Source of the DNA: Psychrobacter aquimaris
Lineage (GTDB): Bacteria > Pseudomonadota > Gammaproteobacteria > Pseudomonadales > Moraxellaceae
NCBI RefSeq assembly: GCF_016107525.1
Contig: NZ_JABASR010000015.1
Span: 1 to 64,000, forward strand
Length of the DNA stretch: 64,000 bases
Direction of reading: 5' to 3'
In this document: in pieces, positions 11,303 through 19,094 of the stretch
Numbering within the stretch: the first letter of the stretch is position 1
Layout: each line of letters opens with the position of its first letter
The notes under the pieces: model-generated
What the model saw: the letters and a program-made list of their open reading frames with translations, nothing else
What the model was told of the DNA's origin: nothing
The model's database searches: none
Position numbers and translations under genes: made by a program

Positions 11303-11818
11303 TCACATAATTTTGCGCTTAGGATCAAGCAGGCGATTAATCGCCCAAAGACTGATGCGAGCACTGACCAATGTCAGCACCAATATCATCACCAGCGATG
11401 AGAGCAATGGTAATGGCTGCTGAATGGCCATCTCCAGTAAGACTTCACGATTTACCGCATCAAACAACCAAAACCATATGGCTAAGAAATAAATGACAGT
11501 CAGTAGCCAGACCACAGCGACGCCGCCAAACATTAAGCGATTGATCTCACTGCTATTCAATGCGCGCTGCTGATGTTTGACAAATTTATGAACCGCGATA
11601 TAAGCTCCGATAATGATAGATAACACCGTTACCAGTTGCGAGTTCAAAGCAAGCTTGGTTTGAATCATCATAAATATTGCGCTGGCAAGCGTATAGCCAA
11701 TCGCGAAATATCCTACATATTGTGCCAATTTAGGTTGCGCTGACTCATGGTTTTTCGGCAGCGGCTCGCCACTTGAATGAGTCTTGAGTTTATTGAGATT
11801 GGTTGTCTTGCGTGACAT
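11303..11818 (-). CDS. Small multi-pass membrane protein (ABZJ_00895-like)
   Basis: A 171-aa protein with four predicted membrane helices (about residues 32-52, 58-76, 95-120, 138-160) and basic ends. Layout and the FVKHQQRAL loop resemble the uncharacterised ABZJ_00895 family of Moraxellaceae; this is a recollection of the family pattern, not a verified match. The open frame extends upstream to 11893, but an AAGG seven bases before the ATG at 11818 favours this start and removes an overlap with dacB. It lies just downstream of dacB on the same strand and is probably co-transcribed with it. Confidence 0.6.
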   Translation of the reverse strand: MSRKTTNLNKLKTHSSGEPLPKNHESAQPKLAQYVGYFAIGYTLASAIFMMIQTKLALNSQLVTVLSIIIGAYIAVHKFVKHQQRALNSSEINRLMFGGVAVVWLLTVIYFLAIWFWLFDAVNREVLLEMAIQQPLPLLSSLVMILVLTLVSARISLWAINRLLDPKRKIM

Positions 11819-11861
11819 AAGCGAACCTTTATAAAGGTGAAAAGTAGGATGTAAAAAACAC

Positions 11862-13892
11862 TTAATGCTGCGCCGTCCAATCAAGCATCGCATCTAGCAC
11901 GGGTCTGGCCGTATAAGCATTATGCGCGTGCTCACTATTGATGAGTCCAACCACGACATAATCCTGTCCCGACAATCCTTTGACATAGCCTGCCATCGAG
12001 GTGACATTGTTTAAGGTACCCGTTTTTATCCACGCACGACCAATGGCTGCTGATTCTGGTAGGCGTTCACTGTGAGCGGTAATGGTGCCACTAACGCCAG
12101 CGATACCTAACGAGTTGACGTAAGCGTTAAAACTTGGATGGCTATAAGCATAAGTTAGAAGCTCGCTTAAGTTGGCGGCTGTTATGGTACAGTCGCGGCA
12201 GAGTCCTGAACCATTGGTTAAATGGGGCGGCGGTGTGCTTAGATTGGTCTGCCACCATTGATTAATAGTCTGCAATGCTACAGGATAGCCCGTTGTAGTC
12301 GGCTTGCCAAATTGATACAAGCTATATGAATTATTAATAGCTTTATCGACCGTTTTATTATCAAGTTTGTCATAAACACCAATCGATAGTGCCACTTGCT
12401 CAGTCATCACATTGTTTGAGAAATGATTGATATCGTAAATCTGCTGAGTCAAATTTAATGATGGGTAGCTGACAATAGGCAGCGGTGAGATAGGTAGTGC
12501 TGCCAGACCATGCATTGATTTGGCACTTTTTGTTGTAGTATAAGGTGTTTCTTGAGTGATGACATCACCACTCAGCGTATTGCCTAGCTCTTGCCATTTT
12601 GCGGCAATAACGCGTGCTGCAAAATCTTTGGCGTCAGGATAAGCCACATAAAAAGCATGCTCTTGGCAGCTGTTTGGCAAATGAGTATTTAATACTAATT
12701 GTTTTGTTTGCCACTCGGGTGCGAGACTATAACGCGCTTGTCCACAGGCCGCCGAACGCGTATTTATTATGCTGGGCAAATCATAGTTTGCTAATAGCGG
12801 TGTATAAGTCAGATTTGCTTGGTCATCGTTTAATGGATAGCTTTTGATACCGATGGTACTAAAATTCACCAAAAAACCATCAGGGCTAGCGTTATAAGGA
12901 CGCAGTGGCGAGTTATCAAAGGCAGCAGGGTCTTTACTGACATTTTTAAAGACGCCACTGTCAATGAGAATATCACCGTCGATATGACGGATACCGGACG
13001 TCTGTACTTTATAAAGGAGCTGTTTTAAACGCTCGTGGGTCATTTTTGGATCGCCGCTGCCTTGAATAATCAAATCGCCATGGAGACGGTCACCGATGAC
13101 AAGGCCTGTATGATAGACACGGGTATGCCAGACAAAATCAGCGCCTAGGGTATCTAACGCAATAAAGCTGGGAACGAGTTTCATGGTGCTGGCAGGCGTG
13201 CGAGCGACATCAGATTGATGGTTCAGTAGTGGTGAAAATGAAATTTTTATGGAGGTATTATCAGTATTGATGTCACCAGTTTTATTGTTACTGTTACTGT
13301 TACTGGCGTTGTTGTCGTTAATGACAGCTATTTTTGCCTTATCACCCAATATCGTTGGGATGCTTTCTAAGCTTTGATAAGTGTAAGGATCATCGGTGTA
13401 AGCATGCAGTTTTTTCTCATGCTTTTCAATGGTACGCTGCTCAATAGTAATCAGCGTACTTTGTTGGCGCAAATGGTTATTTTGGGTTTTGTCATTATTA
13501 TTTTGCGTGGCTTTTGGAGGATTGCCTGTTATATCAGCAGTTATATTGGCAGTCGGTTTTGGCTGAAGAGCGGGGTTAGATGAGGGTTCCGAGATGCTGC
13601 TATCAATGACCTGAATGGGAGCGGGCAGGCGACTGGCGTTTTTATCACCAACTGGTGTGACGATAATACTAATATCAGCTTCTGTTAAATCGGCTCGTGA
13701 TAATGCTGCTTCGATAGCTTTTGGTAGTACTGCTTGCGCATGGATTGGCAATACTGTCGCCGTTGCTAATAACGCCATGATAGGTACGTATTTAGTAGGC
13801 GGCTTCGACGGTCGCAGATAACGAAAAAAAGGGGATAACTTGGCAGTAAGAGCAGAGGAGTGACGGAGTTTGGAGGTGGGTCGCATGAGCAT
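11862..13892 (-). CDS. dacB: D-alanyl-D-alanine carboxypeptidase/endopeptidase (PBP4, peptidase S13)
   Basis: A periplasmic class C penicillin-binding protein that trims or cleaves peptidoglycan cross-links. The three active-site motifs are visible: S235-T-M-K238 (SxxK), S492-N-N (SxN) and K623-T-G. A signal peptide is expected at about residues 35-54, ending at IHAQA, after an unusually long basic N-region. The ATG two codons in (13886) has better ribosome-site spacing. At 676 aa it is some 200 residues longer than E. coli PBP4, because of a Ser/Asn/Thr-rich, low-complexity stretch at about 75-220 between the signal peptide and the catalytic domain. Confidence 0.92.
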   Translation of the reverse strand: MLMRPTSKLRHSSALTAKLSPFFRYLRPSKPPTKYVPIMALLATATVLPIHAQAVLPKAIEAALSRADLTEADISIIVTPVGDKNASRLPAPIQVIDSSISEPSSNPALQPKPTANITADITGNPPKATQNNNDKTQNNHLRQQSTLITIEQRTIEKHEKKLHAYTDDPYTYQSLESIPTILGDKAKIAVINDNNASNSNSNNKTGDINTDNTSIKISFSPLLNHQSDVARTPASTMKLVPSFIALDTLGADFVWHTRVYHTGLVIGDRLHGDLIIQGSGDPKMTHERLKQLLYKVQTSGIRHIDGDILIDSGVFKNVSKDPAAFDNSPLRPYNASPDGFLVNFSTIGIKSYPLNDDQANLTYTPLLANYDLPSIINTRSAACGQARYSLAPEWQTKQLVLNTHLPNSCQEHAFYVAYPDAKDFAARVIAAKWQELGNTLSGDVITQETPYTTTKSAKSMHGLAALPISPLPIVSYPSLNLTQQIYDINHFSNNVMTEQVALSIGVYDKLDNKTVDKAINNSYSLYQFGKPTTTGYPVALQTINQWWQTNLSTPPPHLTNGSGLCRDCTITAANLSELLTYAYSHPSFNAYVNSLGIAGVSGTITAHSERLPESAAIGRAWIKTGTLNNVTSMAGYVKGLSGQDYVVVGLINSEHAHNAYTARPVLDAMLDWTAQH

Positions 13893-14005
13893 CTTTCATC
13901 AGTTAGCAAAAACAGTCTATGGTAACATGAGTTGCCGTTTTCGCGTAGATGGTAGGTGTGGTTGAAAACCTGTTTTTATCTGAACTTTCAAACTACGGAC
14001 GCACG

Positions 14006-14611
14006 CTAGCGTACATGTAAAAATGCCATGGCAGTCATGATCGCATCGTTATAAGCATCATGGGCGCCTAGCTCGGGTATATTATAATGCGCTAAAATAT
14101 TGGTTAGATGCTGCGCTTGACTAGAGAGGCCTTGGGTTTGACCACTCCTGCGCCGACTATATAAATGGCGCAAATCTATGATTTCGTTGGGCAGCGCTGT
14201 GCCCATATAGCGTTTGACCATAGGGTTTAAAAACGCTGTATCTAAACTTGTACAAAACCCCACAATCGGCCGATTGCCTATAAATGGCAACAGTAGCGCC
14301 AGCATCTCATCGTAGCTCATACCATGCTCAACGTCGGCAGTACGCAGGCCATGAATCACAATGGTGTCACGGTCTGGCATCACAGGTGGTCTGCATACGA
14401 TATGCATGCCATTACCCGTATCGATTGTATTGCCATTAATATGAATCGCGGCGACAGACAATAAATGGTGATTTTTTGGATTGAGTCCCGTCATTTCACA
14501 GTCAATCGCTACCCACTGCTTAGCCAAAGGCTTGGTAAACATCGATGCCAATTCTGGACGCTGTAGCTGCGTTTTTTGCCAAGCGCAGGATAACTGTGTT
14601 AGCCAACTCAT
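14006..14611 (-). CDS. DEDDh 3'-5' exonuclease (DNA pol III epsilon/RNase T-like)
   Basis: A 201-aa exonuclease of the DnaQ-like fold. Acidic residues are visible in VAIDCEMTGL (ExoI, D and E), in GFCTSLDTAFL (ExoII) and in GAHDAYNDAIMTA (ExoIII, H and D), giving the DEDDh set. It starts 34 bases after the stop of the upstream CBS/DUF294 gene. This pairing of a stand-alone exonuclease with a CBS/DUF294 protein recurs in gammaproteobacteria and suggests a shared nucleotide-linked role. It is not the replicative DnaQ, which is longer and lies elsewhere. Confidence 0.85.
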   Translation of the reverse strand: MSWLTQLSCAWQKTQLQRPELASMFTKPLAKQWVAIDCEMTGLNPKNHHLLSVAAIHINGNTIDTGNGMHIVCRPPVMPDRDTIVIHGLRTADVEHGMSYDEMLALLLPFIGNRPIVGFCTSLDTAFLNPMVKRYMGTALPNEIIDLRHLYSRRRSGQTQGLSSQAQHLTNILAHYNIPELGAHDAYNDAIMTAMAFLHVR

Positions 14612-14645
14612 ATTTGTCGCTCATCCATTTATGCGATTGTTGTAC

Positions 14646-16586
14646 TTATGCGAGCTCTAGCTGATAATGCTGACGTAGCTGATTTTTAAAGCTTTTGACG
14701 ACAGCCAAACACTCTTTTAATAAGTCACGCTCAAGTGCGGTCAAGGTCATTGGGTTGACTTGCCGTGCATGTTTATCATCGGTTGATAGGGCGACGGATA
14801 GGCGCTGTGCCATAAAAAATTCCAAGGCTTCTAATAAAGTATCTGCGCGCTCTTGGGTCAAGGCGCGAGCTTGTACCAAAGCTTTAAGACGATTTTTACT
14901 ACTGGGCAGCTCTAAGATATCGTTTTCTAACGCCAAGGTGCGAATACCATGAACCAGTGGAAAGATACCGGCTTTCTTTAGATCAATGTCTTCTGACACG
15001 GGTTTGCCACCGAGCAAAGGCACGAATTTTTGCCACCACTGATTGACATCACCGAACTGTAGCGCGGCACGTGCAAACTGGCGTACAAACATGAGGTCTG
15101 ACTGCCTGTGGGCAACCTTTAAATGTTGGCGCACCTGAGTTAATAATGACTCATCTCCGCAGACGTATTCGCCATCAAGTATGGCGGACAAATAAATACC
15201 ATGCATGGGATCCGTATTTCTAAACCATAAGCCAATCTGGGCGTTAAACTGTTTGAGCGGCTGTCGCCACATAGGATTGGTCATCATGATATTACCCTCA
15301 CACAGTGGATAACCGAGGTCTGCTAAATGGTGATTAAAAGTATCCGCAAATTGCGCCAGATCAGGGTGAGTATAGCCATCACGTAAGATGAGTGCATTGT
15401 CTTGGTCAGTACGCATGATTTGCTCACCGCGCCCCTCGGAGCCCATCACGATCAGGCAGGTATTTGTCATGACCTCATCAGGCACGATAAGTTGCCAGAG
15501 CTTGGTAAATACCTGTGCATTCAAGGTCTGTACCATGCGGCTGATGTTACCGGTTTTGACGCCGTTTTGATGTTGGGCACGAATGTAACGACCGATAAGC
15601 TCGACGGCGGTATCTAAGCTCGATAAGTCTTTTGCTTGCTCGATTTGGATACTTATGAGCTGTGAATGATGACCAATATGCGCAAGCATATCGCTTTGTC
15701 CCAGTATACCAACAACATCACCGTTTTGATCCATCACTGGTAGCCGATGAATGCGATAGCGGGTCATGGTCAATAGTGCATCGCCAATCTCATCACTGGC
15801 TTTGATGGTACGCAAATTGAAATTAGCATAGCGCTGGCAGGGAGTAGTGGCTGGATCTTGCTGGTCACTCACGGCGCGGCAAATATCGGTATCGGTTAAA
15901 ATACCCAATAGATGATCGGTACCATATCGCCCATCTCCAACGTTTTTTAAGTGGCCTGATGGTTGCACCAGTACATGTTTTAGCCCCGCTTTCGTCATGA
16001 TAGCAGCGGCTTCGTACAAGCTGTTATTGGCATCGACGATATGGACTGGCAATAGATTGACGTCAATGACGGGCTGCAACATGATTTGCTGCACTTCTTG
16101 TTGGTCGTTGTAGCTGGCAGAGACTATGGAGTTATTATTGCGGCGTTGCTGTAATGCTTTTAGCCGTTCGGGCAATTTGTCTGACAGCATTTGGCGCACG
16201 AGGTGATTTTGGGCGCTGATTTTATCGACTGCGCTACCAGCGACTTGGAGTAGCAAGGTATCCTCAGCAGCTCGAAACTGATAGGTCTGCAGCGCTTCAG
16301 TATTAGGGCTGTTTTCAGTTAATGATTCAGGCAGACGACGGCTGTCGAACCAGTCGTTACTATTGAGATGGTCGGAGTGGTTACTACCCAAGTAGGTGGC
16401 GACAAACTCACCATCAAGCAATTGCTCAATCTGCCCTTTAATGACCACATACAGATATTGCAACTCTTCGGCAGTAAGATTCTCATTTTTGGCAAGGTAA
16501 CGGATTTGAGTATTTTTTCTGATGCTTTGGCGTTCAGCCAGACTCAATACGTCAAAGGGCGGCTGGGTAAAATCAAGATGGGGCAT
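14646..16586 (-). CDS. cNMP-binding/CBS/DUF294 nucleotidyltransferase-like protein
   Basis: A 646-aa cytoplasmic signalling protein. Domains in order: a cyclic-nucleotide-binding-like beta barrel (about 1-150), a CBS pair (about 175-310, with GILTDTDICR and HRLPVMDQNGDVVGILGQSDML), a DUF294 nucleotidyltransferase core (GSEGRGEQIMRTDQDNALI near residues 390-410), and a helical DUF294 C-terminal domain. The G-S-x-x-R-x-E and D-x-D-N residues of the GlnD-like transferase core are intact, so it may be catalytic; the substrate is unknown. First gene of a two-gene unit with the DEDDh exonuclease. The family is called a putative signal-transduction protein. Confidence 0.88.
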   Translation of the reverse strand: MPHLDFTQPPFDVLSLAERQSIRKNTQIRYLAKNENLTAEELQYLYVVIKGQIEQLLDGEFVATYLGSNHSDHLNSNDWFDSRRLPESLTENSPNTEALQTYQFRAAEDTLLLQVAGSAVDKISAQNHLVRQMLSDKLPERLKALQQRRNNNSIVSASYNDQQEVQQIMLQPVIDVNLLPVHIVDANNSLYEAAAIMTKAGLKHVLVQPSGHLKNVGDGRYGTDHLLGILTDTDICRAVSDQQDPATTPCQRYANFNLRTIKASDEIGDALLTMTRYRIHRLPVMDQNGDVVGILGQSDMLAHIGHHSQLISIQIEQAKDLSSLDTAVELIGRYIRAQHQNGVKTGNISRMVQTLNAQVFTKLWQLIVPDEVMTNTCLIVMGSEGRGEQIMRTDQDNALILRDGYTHPDLAQFADTFNHHLADLGYPLCEGNIMMTNPMWRQPLKQFNAQIGLWFRNTDPMHGIYLSAILDGEYVCGDESLLTQVRQHLKVAHRQSDLMFVRQFARAALQFGDVNQWWQKFVPLLGGKPVSEDIDLKKAGIFPLVHGIRTLALENDILELPSSKNRLKALVQARALTQERADTLLEALEFFMAQRLSVALSTDDKHARQVNPMTLTALERDLLKECLAVVKSFKNQLRQHYQLELA

Positions 16587-16659
16587 GGCATCATCCTTGA
16601 TGGCATATTGAGTAAAAGATAATTGATGATAAAAGACACTTTACTATAGCATTATTAAA

Positions 16660-16715
16660 GCAAAAAGCCTCTAATAACCACAGTAATATTGTGGCTATTA
16701 GAGGCTGCTGTTTTT
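16660..16715 (-). terminator. Long terminator hairpin between dapC and the DUF294 gene
   Basis: AGCCTCTAATAACCACA at 16666-16682 pairs with TGTGGCTATTAGAGGCT at 16690-16706, 17 bp with one mismatch. On the minus strand it is followed by TTTTTG, ending dapC; on the plus strand a seven-T run follows after GCTG. It lies 39 bases past the dapC stop. Confidence 0.85.
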
Positions 16716-16744
16716 TTGGAAGTTTTTGCGTATAAAGCGACTGC

Positions 16745-18013
16745 TTATGCGCCTAGTAATTTCCGAATACGGCTTATTGCTTCACGGCTCTCATCAACAC
16801 TAGCGACTAGCGCAATGCGTACGTAACCTTGCCCAGGGTTTTTGCGATCAATGTCACGTGACAGATAGCGCCCTGCTAATGCGTGAATATTGGCTTGCTC
16901 GTACAGTGCTTTGACAAACCGCTCATCATCACCATCGAACGGCTCAGGGACTTTCACCCAAAAGTAAAATCCAGCATCAGGCATGCGCAAGTCTAATAAC
17001 TCACCAAGCTCAGACATCCACAAGGCAAACTTTTCTTGATACAGAGCGCGATTGTGTGCCACATGCTTTTCATCTTGCCATGCAGCGATCGAGGCGAGTT
17101 GATGTGGTATCGGCATCGCACAGCCTTGATAAGTACGATATTGCAGATAAGCTTGCAAAATATTGGCATCACCTGCCACAAACCCCGAGCGCAAACCAGG
17201 CAAGTTTGAACGCTTAGATAAAGAGTGAAAGACAATGCAGTTTTTGAAATCATGTCGACCGAGGGCAGCGCAGGCTTGTAATAAGCCAATGGGAGCTGTA
17301 TCAAAATACAGCTCGCTATAACACTCGTCACTGGCGATAATAAAATCGTACTGATCTGACAGGCGAATGAGATATTCCCAATCCTCCATGGTCATGACCG
17401 AGCCTGTTGGATTGTTCGGACTACAAACAAACAATAGCTGTGTGCGCATCCAAACGTCTTTTGGTACGGCGCGATAGTTGCCTTTAAAATCATCGTCCAG
17501 TGTGCAAGGCACAAAGTAAGGTTCGGCTTGCGCCAGTATCGCTGCACCCTCGTATATTTGGTAAAAAGGGTTGGGCATGACTATTGTAGGAGCAGTCGTA
17601 GGAGCTGGCATAGGAGAAACACTAGATAGCGGGTCAGAAACAGACAGCGGGCTACTTTCTGTATCGCTCATCTTATGATCAACAACTGCTTGTACCAGAC
17701 TAAAAATCGCTTCGCGTGTGCCCATTACTGGCAATACTTGCGTATTGGCATCGACATGGTGCAAAAAGAAGCGCTTTTCTAGCCAATGCGCGATAGTTTG
17801 ACGCAGCTCAAACATACCATTAGTCGTTGGATAACGACTTATTTTGTCCAAATTTTCACGTAGTACGTCCAGTACAAACGCTGGTGGCTCATGTTTTGGT
17901 TCACCAATACCGAGCTTGATTTCACTGTAGTCATGGGCTGGGACACTGTTAGCAAGCAATGTTGCCATCTTTGCGAAAGGGTAAGGATGCAGGTACGTTA
18001 AGTTGTGATTCAT
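16745..18013 (-). CDS. dapC: Succinyldiaminopimelate transaminase
   Basis: A class I/II PLP aminotransferase that makes N-succinyl-L,L-diaminopimelate in lysine and peptidoglycan-precursor synthesis. Motifs seen: the DapC-type start MNHNLTYLHPYPFAKM, CSPNNPTG (PNNPTG at 199-204), ASDECYSELYF, and the PLP lysine K267 in HSLSKRSNLPGLRSGF. The frame continues eight codons upstream to a TTG, but family alignment and the ATG favour this start. About 30 Ser/Pro/Thr-rich residues (113-143) are inserted between the cofactor-binding segments AIFSLVQAVVD and TIVMPNPFYQIYEG, a surface insertion not usual for DapC. Confidence 0.9.
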   Translation of the reverse strand: MNHNLTYLHPYPFAKMATLLANSVPAHDYSEIKLGIGEPKHEPPAFVLDVLRENLDKISRYPTTNGMFELRQTIAHWLEKRFFLHHVDANTQVLPVMGTREAIFSLVQAVVDHKMSDTESSPLSVSDPLSSVSPMPAPTTAPTIVMPNPFYQIYEGAAILAQAEPYFVPCTLDDDFKGNYRAVPKDVWMRTQLLFVCSPNNPTGSVMTMEDWEYLIRLSDQYDFIIASDECYSELYFDTAPIGLLQACAALGRHDFKNCIVFHSLSKRSNLPGLRSGFVAGDANILQAYLQYRTYQGCAMPIPHQLASIAAWQDEKHVAHNRALYQEKFALWMSELGELLDLRMPDAGFYFWVKVPEPFDGDDERFVKALYEQANIHALAGRYLSRDIDRKNPGQGYVRIALVASVDESREAISRIRKLLGA

Positions 18014-18116
18014 AGGTAGGGTAACTATAATAGACAATTAATAATAAAGTTATAAAGAAAAATTACATTCAAACAGTGTAGCACTTCTCTTGTTTTTTGT
18101 CTTTTTCTTCTCTTAC

Positions 18117-18143
18117 TGCCAAAACGGCTTAGCCGTAATGGCA
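18117..18143. promoter_or_regulatory. Dyad in the dapC/18.3-kb divergent spacer
   Basis: TGCCA-AA-ACGGCT-T-AGCCGT-AA-TGGCA forms an inverted repeat of 6+5 bp with symmetric AA interior loops. It sits between the divergent dapC gene and the gene at 18272. It could be an operator or a short hairpin; the regulator is unknown. Confidence 0.4.
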
Positions 18144-18271
18144 AATTAAGGTAATTATTGAAGCAGCCACAGATTTAAAAATCCTAAGAAAAGCGTGCCG
18201 ATTGATAACTTATAATAATACAAAAAACTGCTGTCAGCCTTAATAATAGAGTGTGGTAAGGATAATTTGAT

Positions 18272-18943
18272 ATGCCTAGTATCTCAAAAGCTAATGATCT
18301 TAACGCGACAGATATTCAATATGAAAACTCTGTTGATACGCGACAGCGTACTAAATTGTACGAGCTATTAAAGCAGCGAGAGCAAAGCTGGTGGCAAGCA
18401 CGCCAGCAACTAATCAGTCATAAAGAACGAAAAATGTTTTGGTACGGTGAAAACAGCTTGATGATGTGGTTACTGTGGCAGTTAGTCAGTTATGTGATCG
18501 TGGCGATGGTGCTGATGGTGCTTAGCAATCTGCTCGGTATTTTACTGCCATTATGGCAATATATTGCTCTATTCGTCTTGCAAACCGCGATTTTTATGGC
18601 CATGTTCGCAGCTAAAGGTCGAATGGCAAATAGTTTGCAACGCAAAATCGATAAAGATGAGTTGATGCGAGAAGAGACGTTCAATGAAATGATTGTTTTG
18701 GCAGAAGACAGCCTTTATCCAGATGTACATGCCAAGTCGCCTATTTCTTTGAGATATTTATATGAGTATCTTGATGGGCATTTTCATTTAGCCAGTTTAC
18801 AGTGTTTGCTCCAAAAAGAAGTCGATGCTGGGCGTCTAATGCTAGGCTATCAGCAGGTGGATGCAAAAATTTTGCCACCAGATCTTGCGGATGATGAGCT
18901 CAATGAGCACGCTAGCGAAATGATATATAAAAGCACCTTATGA
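18272..18943 (+). CDS. Uncharacterised two-helix membrane protein
   Basis: A 223-aa protein not recognised as a named family. A charged, Gln/Arg-rich N-terminal helix (about 25-55) precedes two membrane helices (about 62-88 and 92-112). A cytoplasmic C-terminal half of about 110 residues is mostly helical and acidic toward the end. AAGG lies about 13 bases before the ATG. The gene stands alone between dapC and glnD, and its stop codon region is embedded in a terminator-like hairpin. It looks lineage-restricted to Moraxellaceae, but that is an impression only. Confidence 0.65.
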   Translation: MPSISKANDLNATDIQYENSVDTRQRTKLYELLKQREQSWWQARQQLISHKERKMFWYGENSLMMWLLWQLVSYVIVAMVLMVLSNLLGILLPLWQYIALFVLQTAIFMAMFAAKGRMANSLQRKIDKDELMREETFNEMIVLAEDSLYPDVHAKSPISLRYLYEYLDGHFHLASLQCLLQKEVDAGRLMLGYQQVDAKILPPDLADDELNEHASEMIYKSTL

Positions 18944-18954
18944 AAGGTGCTTTC
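18930..18954 (+). terminator. Terminator-like hairpin overlapping a stop codon
   Basis: AAAGCACCTT at 18930-18939 and AAGGTGCTTT form a 10-bp perfect stem with a very short loop. The hairpin includes the last codons and the TGA of the preceding gene. The T tract is only three long, so efficiency is uncertain. Confidence 0.5.
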
Positions 18955-19094
18955 GATATTAAAGAGTTAAAAAATACAAAGCGTGCCATCGATACATTGA
19001 TGGGTCTATGATTCGTTACAAACACAGAACTATCAATGAATTGATGATACACGCTGAATATTTATCTTAGACCTATCTTTTCAAACCCATTTGT

